Origin: Pedobacter frigidisoli
Lineage (GTDB): Bacteria > Bacteroidota > Bacteroidia > Sphingobacteriales > Sphingobacteriaceae
Direction of reading: 5' to 3'
NCBI RefSeq assembly: GCF_004331675.1
Contig: NZ_SJSN01000001.1
Span: forward strand, 558,001 to 622,000
DNA: 64,000 bases
A program made the translations under genes and the position numbers. The notes beneath the pieces are model-generated. The model was given only the letters and a program-made list of their open reading frames with translations, had not been told where the DNA came from and made no database searches. This document shows, one piece after another, positions 1 through 8,948 of the stretch (its first letter is position 1; every line of letters begins with the position of its first letter).

Positions 1-1
1 A

Positions 2-130
2 AAATTGACGGATGGTAATCCTGATAAGGTAATGCAACCCGAAGATTTGGCAGATTTGATTGTTTCTCAATTAAAATTAAGCCGTAGGGTTTTTGTAAAA
101 GATGCCGGCCTTTGGTCGACCAATCCATAA
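2..130 (+). CDS. SDR family oxidoreductase, C-terminal fragment (truncated by window edge)
   Basis: The only open frame at the left edge runs from the first bases to a TAA at 128-130 and gives 42 residues, including [11 protein letters not shown] and the tail AGLWSTNP. The pattern 'PED(L/V)A..I' followed by a 'WSTNP' end is typical of the C-terminus of short-chain dehydrogenases of the 3-ketoacyl-ACP reductase or YdfG type in Bacteroidota. The Rossmann fold and the catalytic Tyr-Lys lie outside the window, so the substrate cannot be given. It is convergent with the next gene across a shared hairpin terminator. Confidence 0.7.
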   Translation, partial: KLTDGNPDKVMQPEDLADLIVSQLKLSRRVFVKDAGLWSTNP

Positions 131-137
131 ATAAAAA

Positions 138-170
138 AGAGTTACTAACTTTTTAAAAGTTGGTAACTCT
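138..170. terminator. Bidirectional intrinsic terminator
   Basis: A 16-base arm (138-153) pairs with 155-170 apart from one G-T pair. An A-run at 133-138 becomes a T-run on the minus strand, so the site best fits termination of the DUF2807 gene, and probably also of the SDR gene that converges on it. Confidence 0.75.
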
Positions 171-201
171 ATATGAATTAGGAAAGATATATAGTGGATT
201 A

Positions 202-843
202 TTAGAAAAGTTTCTCTAATAAGTCGGAGTTTAAATCATCGTAACGAGATTTATTATTGCTAGCTAAAACTGTTTTGGCAGCAGTTTTAATGTTGCTTTC
301 TTTAGCAGTGAAATCACCCATTTTCATTTTAGATTGACTTCCCACTATAGCGGTGTGGCTTTCTGTTGTTCCAGCTAAATTTAAGCTTGCAGAATCGTTT
401 ACACTGGCAAATAAATTAACTGTATTTGCTTTAATATCTGCTGATGCTTGATCGTTCAAAACCACGTTTAAGTTTAAAAGATTAAAGTTTCCAGCTGTTG
501 TAACGGTTGCGGTATTTGAAGCTTCTATATTTGAGATATTATTCACGTGAGCAATTACTGTTAAAGTGTTTTTATCATAAGAACTGATGCGAAGCTCCGA
601 ACCTTGTTGTTGCACCAAAGCATTTTTGGCGTAGTAGGCATTATAAACCTCAACACTTTCCTTTGCATCTTGAACCAAGATAAGTTTAACATTTCCACTA
701 ACTACAATTTTATTGATGTTTTTAACTTGAGTTAAAGTGGTATAGCTTGCATTGTTTTCTGATGCATTTGCTACTGCTGTTGCGCTGCTTAAAGTAACCA
801 TTACTAATGCTGCTGCGAATAAATTTTTGATAGAATTTTTCAT
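202..843 (-). CDS. DUF2807 (head GIN domain) secreted protein
   Basis: A 213-residue protein with a cleavable signal peptide (hydrophobic stretch about residues 8-25, likely cut after ANA). The rest is rich in Ser, Asn, Thr and Val with short alternating beta strands (VVSGNVKLILVQ, then repeats such as LNLNVVLNDQASADIKANTV). This matches DUF2807, the 'putative auto-transporter adhesin, head GIN' fold, a right-handed beta structure common in Bacteroidota. It is probably periplasmic or at the cell surface. The function of the family is not established. The gene stands alone, with a hairpin terminator downstream and about 240 bp of free DNA upstream. Confidence 0.8.
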   Translation of the reverse strand: MKNSIKNLFAAALVMVTLSSATAVANASENNASYTTLTQVKNINKIVVSGNVKLILVQDAKESVEVYNAYYAKNALVQQQGSELRISSYDKNTLTVIAHVNNISNIEASNTATVTTAGNFNLLNLNVVLNDQASADIKANTVNLFASVNDSASLNLAGTTESHTAIVGSQSKMKMGDFTAKESNIKTAAKTVLASNNKSRYDDLNSDLLEKLF

Positions 844-1036
844 GATCTTAATATTTTATGTTTTATAAATCTTTTTTTTAAATCCCTAATTATTAGGTTG
901 TTTTGTAATTAAGACGATAAGACATCAAAAACGTTTCAGCGGAAAACGCTGTATTATACCATACCAAGATTATGCTAGACGAACGCCAATTTAATCTAGA
1001 CCAAAAATGTTTCATATTTTGTAACTCCATAAAAAA

Positions 1037-1062
1037 AGGATGTTCTCTTTCGAAAACATCCT
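1037..1062 (-). terminator. Intrinsic terminator of the DUF4153 gene
   Basis: AGGATGTT (1037-1044) pairs with AACATCCT (1055-1062). The A-run at 1031-1037 reads as a T-tract on the minus strand just past the stop of the DUF4153 gene. Confidence 0.75.
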
Positions 1063-1086
1063 CCATATTGTGTAAAAAATTAGCAA

Positions 1087-2901
1087 TTAAAGCTTTCTAA
1101 TTAGTAAAAAACCATCTGCATTTAGCCATCTATAGCGTGATTCCGTTCTTTTATCATTACCAGTGATTCGATTTGCCAAGTAGGTAAATTCATATTTACC
1201 TATAGTTTTAGAGAAAGAGAGCTTATTCTCAGGCAAAACATATTCATTATTTTTTGATGAAGTTTTTAATTTATTGGCTTTTGCCAGGATTACCATTTCA
1301 TCGAAAGCCTGTACTATATCAATTTTGATTACATTTTTATTATCGATGTTAATTGCAATATTTTTGTTGTCCTCAATCTTTTCAATCTTAATCTTTATTC
1401 CTTCGAATGTTTGCTCGGTAAGGCTTTCATATCCATTAAGCGCTAGCAAAAAATCATATCCTTTTATATTGACCAGTTCACCGTTCGATGTAACAAAAGT
1501 ATATTGAACCTCTCTTTGATAGTCGCCATTTTCTTTAACTTTTAAAATGGAAAGTGCAGAATCTACTTTTGCTTCATTTCTTGAATATCGATAGAGATTC
1601 TTCTTACTGTTGATGTTTAACTCCACCATTTTTAAATCTCTGTTTGTAAAACCTTGAAGCGTTTTTAGTCCATGTCTAGATACCAAATACCTAACGATTA
1701 ATGGTTTTTCTTTCAAGTCTTCTACTTTCTTAGAATTAAAAACCTTCTTTAATCTTGCTAATTGCGAATATTTAGAAACAGTCGATGCACTTTGTGGACC
1801 ATAAACTGCAAGCAATGATAAAATGGCCAAACTAATCGGGATAATTTTAATGTTCTGTTTTTTACTGATTAGAAAATAACAGGTTATTCCCAACAGCCAA
1901 AGTGCTACTACAACTAATATATACCTGCTTTCTGTTATTCCATAAGGGCCAATACGTTTCCAAACAGCCAATAAAAGTAATGCGATTAAGGGGAAAAGCA
2001 TGATGTAGAAAAACCGTGAAAATAATTTTATCCAGCTATTTCCCTCCTTTTCTTTCATGGGGTAGATTAGCAGCAATGATAAAATGCCGAACACCGAATA
2101 ACCAATAATTAGGCTCGAGACCAGGCCTTTTGGAAGCGACCAAATGGCGATGATTTTAACCTCATAAAATAATAAAATGGCCAGGTAGATGGTCATTAAT
2201 GGAATGAGCACAAACTGGGTAAATATTTTTAACCCTTTCGGATAAGTCGAATCTTCTTCGAGTTGAACAAAGTTTGCTGGTACGCCTGCCAAAAAGAATA
2301 TCGGACTAAAACCTGCAGCAATAACAGCGAACACCGTTACGTAAACTTTCCAACGAATTTCTACCCCGAATAAACCATCAATAGCTACCAAAGCAATGGC
2401 CAAACCAGCATACAAGGCAACTGAATAAAGTGCCGCGGTTAAAAACCGTAAAAATAAAACCTTATTAAATTGCCAAAACCCATTCACATTCCCATGATCC
2501 ATAAATGGAGAAAAGGCCACAAATAAATGAAAGGCAAAAGCAAGCAAGGCAATTTTTACCGCATCTGAAAAGTATTCGGTTGGGTTAAGTAGGAAGAAAA
2601 GCAATAGGCAAAAAAATACCGACAGCAATCTCATTATCCACTTTTTAGAGGTTTTAAATCCGCGTTTTTCTGCTAACAAATCTAAAGCCAGCGTTAAAGT
2701 TAAGCCCAGGTTACAGATAACCACAATCTTAATCAGCAAATCCTGAAGGCTTTGGTTATTGATATTATCATCGTAATCGCTGATATTAATGTAATAACCC
2801 CAAGATAAAGTTGCTAAAAGAATAAATATCGATTGAACCGGAAAGCGCTTAATTACGGTGATTAATCCTTGGTAAAGATGCTGTACTGATGGTAGCTTCA
2901 T
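1087..2901 (-). CDS. DUF4153 domain integral membrane protein
   Basis: A 604-residue protein. The first ~370 residues hold about ten to eleven hydrophobic membrane segments; the last ~230 residues are polar and probably form a soluble domain after the final membrane helix (near 355-370). Sequence style, length and architecture fit DUF4153, a family of inner-membrane proteins without a proven function. It is a single gene: upstream lies the divergent outer-membrane beta-barrel gene, downstream a strong terminator. A role in envelope physiology is only a guess. Confidence 0.75.
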   Translation of the reverse strand: MKLPSVQHLYQGLITVIKRFPVQSIFILLATLSWGYYINISDYDDNINNQSLQDLLIKIVVICNLGLTLTLALDLLAEKRGFKTSKKWIMRLLSVFFCLLLFFLLNPTEYFSDAVKIALLAFAFHLFVAFSPFMDHGNVNGFWQFNKVLFLRFLTAALYSVALYAGLAIALVAIDGLFGVEIRWKVYVTVFAVIAAGFSPIFFLAGVPANFVQLEEDSTYPKGLKIFTQFVLIPLMTIYLAILLFYEVKIIAIWSLPKGLVSSLIIGYSVFGILSLLLIYPMKEKEGNSWIKLFSRFFYIMLFPLIALLLLAVWKRIGPYGITESRYILVVVALWLLGITCYFLISKKQNIKIIPISLAILSLLAVYGPQSASTVSKYSQLARLKKVFNSKKVEDLKEKPLIVRYLVSRHGLKTLQGFTNRDLKMVELNINSKKNLYRYSRNEAKVDSALSILKVKENGDYQREVQYTFVTSNGELVNIKGYDFLLALNGYESLTEQTFEGIKIKIEKIEDNKNIAINIDNKNVIKIDIVQAFDEMVILAKANKLKTSSKNNEYVLPENKLSFSKTIGKYEFTYLANRITGNDKRTESRYRWLNADGFLLIRKL

Positions 2902-3047
2902 AAGCGTATTTTTTCTTAAATATATAGGCTTTTTTTACATAATCAAGTTTGTACCTGAACATAACAATTTTGTTAAATAAAGTTAAAACCTTAAGCAACT
3001 AAAATATTAGTTTTATATTAGAGGCAAACAAAACCAAATCCTATTTC

Positions 3048-5843
3048 ATGAAAAGACTACTACTCTCAGTGTGCTTTCTAATCTTCATCTCGGCTAACGT
3101 GAAGGCGCAAACACCGCATATTATTAAAGGTAGAACGATAGATACCACTTCTACAACCCTGTTGGCGGGAACTTCTATTGCTGTTTTAAATGCAAAAGAT
3201 TCTACGTTGGTAAAGTTCACCAGAGCTGCAGAAAATGGAGCTTTTGAGATTAATGGAATTAAAAATGGAAAATACATCTTGTTGGTTTCCTATCCAAAAT
3301 ATGCGGATTTTGTTGATCATTTTACTTTAGATTCTACCACTCAGGTTAAGGATTTTGGAAAGGTTAACTTAACTGGAATGGCAAAAATCCTTGCCGATGT
3401 TATCGTCAAAGGAAACCGAAATGCTATCAAAATTAAAGGCGACACTACTGAATTTGATCCGAAAGCTTTTAATATTGAGCCCAACTCAAAAGTGGAAGAT
3501 TTAATTAAGCAGTTTCCGGGTATCCAAGTGGATAAAGATGGAAAAATTACTGCACAGGGCAAAGCTGTGCAAAAGGTATTGGTTGATGGAGAGGAATTTT
3601 TTGGAGATGATCCAACTTTGGTAACCAAAAACCTACGTGCTGATATGGTAGAATCTGTTCAGCTTTACGATAAAGCAAGCGATCAGGCGAGTTTTACCGG
3701 GATTGATGATGGCGAAAAAACCAAAACCCTTAACGTAAAATTAAAAGAAGATAAAAAGAACGGCTATTTCGGAAAAGCGCAAGGCGGTTATGGAACTGAC
3801 GATTATTATAACGGCCAATTCATGTTCAACAAATTTTGGGGCAAGAAAAAATTCTCTGCTTATGGCATCTTAGGCAATAACGGAACCGTAGGTTTAGGTT
3901 GGGATGATAGAGATAAATACGGTGGTTCTGGTAACATGACCATGACGGACGATGGCGGAATGTATTTCAGCAATAGTGGCTCCGATGATTTCGATAGTTA
4001 TGATGGTCAATACAACGGTCAAGGAATTCCTGTTGCCCGAACTGGTGGTTTACATTTCGACAGCAAATGGAATAAAGACAAAGAATCGCTAAACACCAAT
4101 TATAAAATAGGTTCTATTAGGGTTAAAGGCGATCGAAATACCATCAGCCAAAACAACTTGAGTTCTGGCGTAATCAATAACGTATCTGATCAGTATAATG
4201 ATAATGATATGTTTAGGCAAAAGTTGGATGCTACTTATGAAGTAAAACTAGATTCGACACTTACCTTAAAAGTAAATGTTGATGGAACCTTGAAAAATAG
4301 CAATACATTTAATGACTATACTACCTCAAGTAAAGATGGACGTGATAGCTTATTAAATACCACCAAAAGAACGCTAATTAATAAAGTGGATGAACAAATG
4401 TTTAATGCGAATGCTTTGCTTAGCAAGAGATTTCAGAAAAAAGGCCGTACTTTATCTTTAAACCTAAATCAGGCCATTACAAAAAGTAATAGTGATGGCT
4501 ATTTAAATTCAGAGAACAGCTTTTATGAAACGACAGGCAGAAGAGATAGTTTAATCAATCAATATAAAGTTAATGATATTACCAACAACGCTTTTAAATC
4601 AAATTTGGCTTATACTGAACCATTAACCAAAACAATGACCGTTATTGTAAACTACGGCCTGAGTTTGATGAATGGCAAATCAGATCGTAAATCATTTAAT
4701 AAATCAGCGAATGGAAACTACGATATTTTAGATAGAGAATTTAGTAATGATTATGAATTGGATCAGGTTATCAATCAGGGTGGAGCTATTTTTAACTATA
4801 AAAAAGGCAAAACCGTGATCAATTTCGGTTCAAAATTTAGCGGCGTAAATTTCAAACAAACCGATTTGTACAATAACAAAACCTACGACCGAAAATTTGT
4901 GAATTATATGCCACAGGCTTCGTATCAATATCGATTCTCTCAACAAAAATCTTTTAGAATCAGTTATAATGGCAATACAAATCAACCATCATTAGATCAA
5001 GTTCAACCGATTCGAGTAAATACAGATCCATTGAATATTTCATTGGGTAATCCAGATTTAAGACCATCATTCAGAAGTAATTTCAACGCGAACTACAATT
5101 CATACAAAGTATTAACGAATCAATCCATCTGGTTGAGTGGATCATATAGTTTTACAGCCAATCCGATTGTGAGTGATGTAATCACCGATGCTTCAACCGG
5201 CAGAAGCAGTTATAAATCAGTGAACATTAACGACAGGATGGCTAAAAGCTTCTCTGTATATGCACAATCCAGCAGAAAGATAAATGTTATTGATTTAAAT
5301 GCAGGTCTTAATTTGAGCACCAATGGTAATTCATCATACAATTATATCAACAACGAATTAAATAATACCAAAAACTATAGCTATAATCTTGGTATAGATT
5401 TAAATAAATACGTGGAGAAAAAATACAGCTTCTACATCAATTCTGGCCCAACCTATAATGTTTCAAGGGCGAGTATTGGTAACTTTGGTAATAGTGATGG
5501 CTGGGGTTGGAATGGTTATGCTTCTGGAAATGTTCAACTTCCTGGTAAATTCTCGCTATCAACTGACGCCCAATACGAATTTAGAGGGAAAACGCAAACC
5601 TTTAACGAAACTTTTGAACGTTTGCTTTGGAATACATCGTTAACAAAAAAGTTTTTAAAATCAGACAACCTTAAACTCATGCTCACGGTAAATGATATTT
5701 TAAATCAAAATGTTGGTTTCGATCGGACAGCATACAACGGAAATATCACGCAAAGTAGCTACACCACAATTATGCGCTACTTTATGTTCTCGGTAATTTG
5801 GGATTTTAACAAAATGGGCGGCGGACTTAAAACTTCAAAATAA
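3048..5843 (+). CDS. Outer-membrane beta-barrel protein (TonB-receptor-like, carboxypeptidase-regulatory N-terminus)
   Basis: A 931-residue protein with a signal peptide (about residues 1-21, ending VKAQ). Residues ~22-110 form a carboxypeptidase-regulatory-like Ig domain. Residues ~120-240 are plug-like (GIQVDKDGKI, then VLVDGEEFFGDDP). The remainder is a large barrel rich in aromatic and Asn residues, ending with an aromatic-rich strand (YFMFSVIWDFNKMGG). This is the OMP_b-brl_3 type, distinct from SusC because the SusC plug signature is absent. The stop overlaps the start of the GLPGLI gene (TAATG), so the two are translationally coupled. In Bacteroidota this family is often paired with GLPGLI proteins; the transported or exported substrate is unknown. 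Confidence 0.85.
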   Translation: MKRLLLSVCFLIFISANVKAQTPHIIKGRTIDTTSTTLLAGTSIAVLNAKDSTLVKFTRAAENGAFEINGIKNGKYILLVSYPKYADFVDHFTLDSTTQVKDFGKVNLTGMAKILADVIVKGNRNAIKIKGDTTEFDPKAFNIEPNSKVEDLIKQFPGIQVDKDGKITAQGKAVQKVLVDGEEFFGDDPTLVTKNLRADMVESVQLYDKASDQASFTGIDDGEKTKTLNVKLKEDKKNGYFGKAQGGYGTDDYYNGQFMFNKFWGKKKFSAYGILGNNGTVGLGWDDRDKYGGSGNMTMTDDGGMYFSNSGSDDFDSYDGQYNGQGIPVARTGGLHFDSKWNKDKESLNTNYKIGSIRVKGDRNTISQNNLSSGVINNVSDQYNDNDMFRQKLDATYEVKLDSTLTLKVNVDGTLKNSNTFNDYTTSSKDGRDSLLNTTKRTLINKVDEQMFNANALLSKRFQKKGRTLSLNLNQAITKSNSDGYLNSENSFYETTGRRDSLINQYKVNDITNNAFKSNLAYTEPLTKTMTVIVNYGLSLMNGKSDRKSFNKSANGNYDILDREFSNDYELDQVINQGGAIFNYKKGKTVINFGSKFSGVNFKQTDLYNNKTYDRKFVNYMPQASYQYRFSQQKSFRISYNGNTNQPSLDQVQPIRVNTDPLNISLGNPDLRPSFRSNFNANYNSYKVLTNQSIWLSGSYSFTANPIVSDVITDASTGRSSYKSVNINDRMAKSFSVYAQSSRKINVIDLNAGLNLSTNGNSSYNYINNELNNTKNYSYNLGIDLNKYVEKKYSFYINSGPTYNVSRASIGNFGNSDGWGWNGYASGNVQLPGKFSLSTDAQYEFRGKTQTFNETFERLLWNTSLTKKFLKSDNLKLMLTVNDILNQNVGFDRTAYNGNITQSSYTTIMRYFMFSVIWDFNKMGGGLKTSK

Positions 5844-6631
5844 TGATCATGAAAACTACATTTAAATATATTACCCTATTTGCTGTTATTTTCATCAGCA
5901 AAAGCTTGCAAGCGCAAAACGTTCACTTCATACAAAATGGTGTTATCGAATTTGAAAAAAGATCAAACATGTATGCCTTGATTAAGAAAAAGATCAATAA
6001 GGATAATGAAACTTACATGAATCAGGCTTTTGATCAGTACAAGAAAAATAATCCACAGTTTAAAGTATCCAAAAGTACCTTGAATTTTAATCAAGATAAA
6101 AGTTTATATAAATGGCCAACTGTTGAGGAAACTATGAGCAACAATTGGTTAAGTACCGATGTTTTAGGAGACTTAAAAAATACTATTGCAACTAATTTCG
6201 ATACGCAAAGTAGTGTTACCCAAAAAAATGTTTATGAAGATACCTATCTGGTTAAGGATAGCGTACGCAAAATAAATTGGAAAATAACCGACGAAACCCG
6301 TGATATTGCTGGTTACGAATGCCGCAGGGCAAATGCCATTATTATGGATTCGGTTTATGTGGTTGCCTATTACTCCAATCAAATTGCCATTTCAGGTGGT
6401 CCGGAATCTTTCACGGGTTTGCCCGGAATGATTTTAGGCGTGGCGCTACCGCACGAAAATGTGACTTGGTTCGCTACAAAGGTAACCGAAACTACAGTGC
6501 CAGAAAAAGATTTAGCAGCTCCAATTAAAGGAAAACCGACAGATAATAAAGGTTTAAAAGCGATCCTTCTTTCGGCAATGAAAAACTGGGGAGAATATGC
6601 ACATCCAATTTTTAAAGCATTTTCCTTGTAA
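5843..6631 (+). CDS. GLPGLI family protein
   Basis: A 262-residue secreted protein with a signal peptide ending LQAQ near residue 24. The family signature appears as FTGLPGMILGVALP around residue 195. The first ATG overlaps the preceding stop (TAATG); a second in-frame ATG six bases later (start MKTTFKY) is an equally good start. GLPGLI proteins are a Bacteroidota-specific secreted family of unknown function that commonly accompanies outer-membrane beta-barrel proteins, as here. The two genes almost certainly form an operon, and the encoded proteins may act together at the outer membrane. Confidence 0.85.
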   Translation: MIMKTTFKYITLFAVIFISKSLQAQNVHFIQNGVIEFEKRSNMYALIKKKINKDNETYMNQAFDQYKKNNPQFKVSKSTLNFNQDKSLYKWPTVEETMSNNWLSTDVLGDLKNTIATNFDTQSSVTQKNVYEDTYLVKDSVRKINWKITDETRDIAGYECRRANAIIMDSVYVVAYYSNQIAISGGPESFTGLPGMILGVALPHENVTWFATKVTETTVPEKDLAAPIKGKPTDNKGLKAILLSAMKNWGEYAHPIFKAFSL

Positions 6632-6681
6632 CCATTTCATTATTATAATTATGCTTAATTTAGCTTAGTTATAAAATTTGA

Positions 6682-7251
6682 ATGTATACCGCACTTTACA
6701 ACCACATTAATACATTTGTAGATTTGAGTAACGATGAACGAGAAATTCTTGCATCGATGCTCAAATCTTTTTTATTTAAGAAGAAAGCTTTTTTATTAGA
6801 ACAAGGGCAGATTTGCCGATCCAATTATTTTGTTGTTAAAGGCTGTTTAAGGCTATACTTTATCGATATTAAAGGCGTAGAACAAACTACTCAATTTGCC
6901 ATTGAAAATTGGTGGATAACCGATCTTACAAGTTTCCTATTTCAAAAGCCGTCAGATTTTTTTGTGCAAGCTGCAGAAGACACGCGAGTGATTGCCATTG
7001 AGCAACACCGCTATGACGAAATGTTTGAGAGGCTCCCAAAAATTGAAAAATATTTCCGATTGATTTTACAAAAAAACCATCAAGCTTCGCAACGGAGAAT
7101 TATGTTTTTGTACAGCTTTACTGCTGAGGAAAGATACCGCCATTTTAATAGTTTATTTCCAGAGTTTGTGCAACGGATTCCGCAATATATGCTTGCTTCG
7201 TATTTGGGTTTTACGCCAGAGTTTCTGAGTAAGATTAGGGCGAAGAAATAG
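6682..7251 (+). CDS. Crp/Fnr family transcriptional regulator
   Basis: A 189-residue protein with an N-terminal cyclic-nucleotide-binding-like beta-roll (about 20-120; GQICRSNYFVVKGCLRLYF) and a short C-terminal helix-turn-helix region (about 145-189; PQYMLASYLGFTPEFLSKIR). There is no Fnr-type Cys cluster, and the ligand-binding Arg-Glu signature of true cAMP receptors is not obvious, so the effector is unknown. This short Crp subclass is abundant in Bacteroidota and is often next to an oxidoreductase or AhpD-like gene. Here the AhpD-like gene lies about 290 bp downstream on the same strand, which suggests but does not prove that it is the target. Confidence 0.85.
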   Translation: MYTALYNHINTFVDLSNDEREILASMLKSFLFKKKAFLLEQGQICRSNYFVVKGCLRLYFIDIKGVEQTTQFAIENWWITDLTSFLFQKPSDFFVQAAEDTRVIAIEQHRYDEMFERLPKIEKYFRLILQKNHQASQRRIMFLYSFTAEERYRHFNSLFPEFVQRIPQYMLASYLGFTPEFLSKIRAKK

Positions 7252-7296
7252 AACATCAAATTTTACACACATACAAGTTTACAATTGCAATAAGTC

Positions 7297-7426
7297 GGTC
7301 GTCATTGCGAAATCATTCTCCGATCTTTCATCGGTAATGATTGTGGCAACCTCCTATTTGTAAACAATGATAGCCGCAATGAGGTTGCCACGAAACTATG
7401 AAGAATAGTTTCTCGCAATGACGATC
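7297..7426. repeat. Multi-hairpin intergenic repeat with 'CGTCATTGCGA' ends
   Basis: Between the Crp and AhpD-like genes, outer arms GGTCGTCATTGCGA (7297-7310) and TCGCAATGACGATC (7413-7426) face each other. Nested inside are GGCAACCTC/GAGGTTGCC (7345-7353 with 7381-7389) and GAAACTAT/AATAGTTTC (7392-7412). The same terminal motif begins the inverted repeat at 37349-37430. This looks like a dispersed palindromic element with no coding capacity. It fills most of the gap between the two genes. Confidence 0.7.
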
Positions 7427-7541
7427 GCCTTATACAGCAAGGTGCCCAAAAACATTAACAGTTAAAACCTTTTCTTAATCTACATTAAGTTTTTTGCTCC
7501 ATCGTATCCCGACCTTTATATCGTAATCAAAAAACAATAAC

Positions 7542-7976
7542 ATGGAAAGTAGAATTAACATTCAAAAAGTAGAACCTGCAGCTTATCAAGCCATGTATGG
7601 TTTAGAAAAATATCTTTCGACTAGTAAGGTAGATCCAATCCTTTTAGAGCTAATAAAAATGCGAGCCTCACAGATTAACGGCTGTGCCTTTTGCCTAAAC
7701 ATGCACTCAACTGACGCCCGTAAAATGGGTGAAACGGAACAACGTCTTTACCTTTTAAATGCATGGAGAGAAACAACCTTATTTACAGAAGAAGAGAAAG
7801 CCATTTTAGCATTAACAGAAGAAGTAACCCAAATTACAAACCATGTTTCTGATGCGACTTATAAAACAGCGTCGAGCTTTTTCAATGAACAGGAATTATC
7901 ACAAATTATTATGGCTATTGTAACCATTAATGCTTGGAACAGACTTGCAATTACCGCAAAAGTAATGGTTGGATAA
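7542..7976 (+). CDS. Carboxymuconolactone decarboxylase (AhpD-like) family protein
   Basis: A 144-residue, mostly helical protein with the AhpD signature CAFCLNMHS at about residues 48-56. It contains the redox CXXC cysteines and the following His that acts as proton relay in AhpD-type peroxidases. Length and the LLELIKMRASQINGC lead-in fit the small 'alkylhydroperoxidase AhpD core' proteins. The likely role is detoxification of peroxides or related electrophiles in the cytoplasm. The Crp-like gene upstream may regulate it. A terminator follows directly. Confidence 0.85.
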   Translation: MESRINIQKVEPAAYQAMYGLEKYLSTSKVDPILLELIKMRASQINGCAFCLNMHSTDARKMGETEQRLYLLNAWRETTLFTEEEKAILALTEEVTQITNHVSDATYKTASSFFNEQELSQIIMAIVTINAWNRLAITAKVMVG

Positions 7977-7986
7977 ACTTGATCAT

Positions 7987-8024
7987 AAAGGCACTAAGAT
8001 CGCCAAGAATAAATTAGTGCCTTT
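7987..8024. terminator. Bidirectional intrinsic terminator
   Basis: AAAGGCACTAA (7987-7997) pairs perfectly with TTAGTGCCTTT (8014-8024). It is followed by a T-rich run on the plus strand and lies between two converging genes (AhpD-like and CE12 esterase). Confidence 0.8.
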
Positions 8025-8031
8025 GTTATTT

Positions 8032-8823
8032 TTAATATGACTTGTTGATTTTCTTTAACTCGTCGTAAATTATTCTCGCGACTTCCTTAGCGCCGTCTGG
8101 CTGGAAATGAGTGTTGTCTTTTTGTCCTTTGGGATAAGCTTCGTATTTAGCAGAATCTAAATTCATGAAATAATTTTTAGTAACGAATTCATTTCCTTTT
8201 GAGGTAAAGAATGCTGCAGAAAGCGATGTCAAATCAATAATTGGAACACTCATTTCTTTGGCTACATCTTTAACTGCCTGTGGATATTCACCATGCGCAC
8301 TGCCCAATTTCCCATCTTTCCAAGGATAATTTCTGGTTACAGGTGTAATCAAAATCGGGATAGCACCTTTTGCCCTAGTTTCCTTAACGTACATCCTTAA
8401 AAAATCTTTATAACCAGGAATGTCAACATAACGCTCGGGTTTATCTTTTGCGGCATCATTATGCCCGAATTGGATCAGCACCAAATCATTTTTCGTTAAT
8501 GTTTCCAAAACCTCTTTCCATCTTCCTTCCTCAAAAAAAGACCGCGTACTTCTACCTCCTTTTGCTTTATCGATCACTAAAGCACTATCGCTTTTTATAA
8601 GTTTATGCAGATTTTTAAGATTTTCCTTTTTTAGAAATTGTTGAAAAACCTGTCCCCAGCCTGTAATAGGATATTTCTTTTGCATGTAATCCTTTTCGAG
8701 AGTGTAATCTGCAACCGTAGAATCGCCAATAAGGTAAACGTTAACTGGTTTTGGTTTGAAGATGAATGACATCAATAATATAGCGATGCCAAATATTGCG
8801 ATAGTAAATTTGTGTTTTTTCAT
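8032..8823 (-). CDS. SGNH-hydrolase, rhamnogalacturonan acetylesterase type (CE12)
   Basis: A 263-residue secreted esterase. The N-terminal hydrophobic segment (about 7-22) is a signal peptide or anchor. SGNH blocks are visible: GDSTVADY (block I Ser), GGRST (block II Gly), FGHND (block III Asn) and NTHFQPDGA (block V Asp-x-x-His region). This arrangement is that of carbohydrate esterase family 12, which removes acetyl groups from rhamnogalacturonan or other pectic sugars. A second CE12 paralogue sits at 36582-37322. It is downstream of a GH43 gene on the same strand with a hairpin pair between them, so the two probably form an accessory pectin operon. Confidence 0.85.
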   Translation of the reverse strand: MKKHKFTIAIFGIAILLMSFIFKPKPVNVYLIGDSTVADYTLEKDYMQKKYPITGWGQVFQQFLKKENLKNLHKLIKSDSALVIDKAKGGRSTRSFFEEGRWKEVLETLTKNDLVLIQFGHNDAAKDKPERYVDIPGYKDFLRMYVKETRAKGAIPILITPVTRNYPWKDGKLGSAHGEYPQAVKDVAKEMSVPIIDLTSLSAAFFTSKGNEFVTKNYFMNLDSAKYEAYPKGQKDNTHFQPDGAKEVARIIYDELKKINKSY

Positions 8824-8835
8824 AATTTATTTCTA

Positions 8836-8917
8836 TTGGTTGGTGTCTCACCAACCAAGTTTATGTTATTCTGGTCTTGATAATGTATTATAGTTTCGGT
8901 CGCTGAGACACCAACCG
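8836..8917. repeat. Paired hairpin repeat, GGTTGGTG type
   Basis: The first dyad has a perfect 10-bp stem (8836-8845 with 8849-8858, loop TCT). The second (8897-8917, loop AGA) has the same core in opposite orientation with two mismatches. It belongs to the hairpin-pair family also seen at 42481, 44025, 48477 and 48676. It lies inside the GH43-CE12 operon. Confidence 0.7.
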
Positions 8918-8948
8918 ATAGGTTTAATTTATAACCTAATAGAAAAAA

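Noticed and set aside
2..130. KduD (a dehydrogenase of the pectin pathway)
   Set aside because: The fragment is an SDR tail, but its end (WSTNP) does not look like KduD and it is 27 kb away from the locus.
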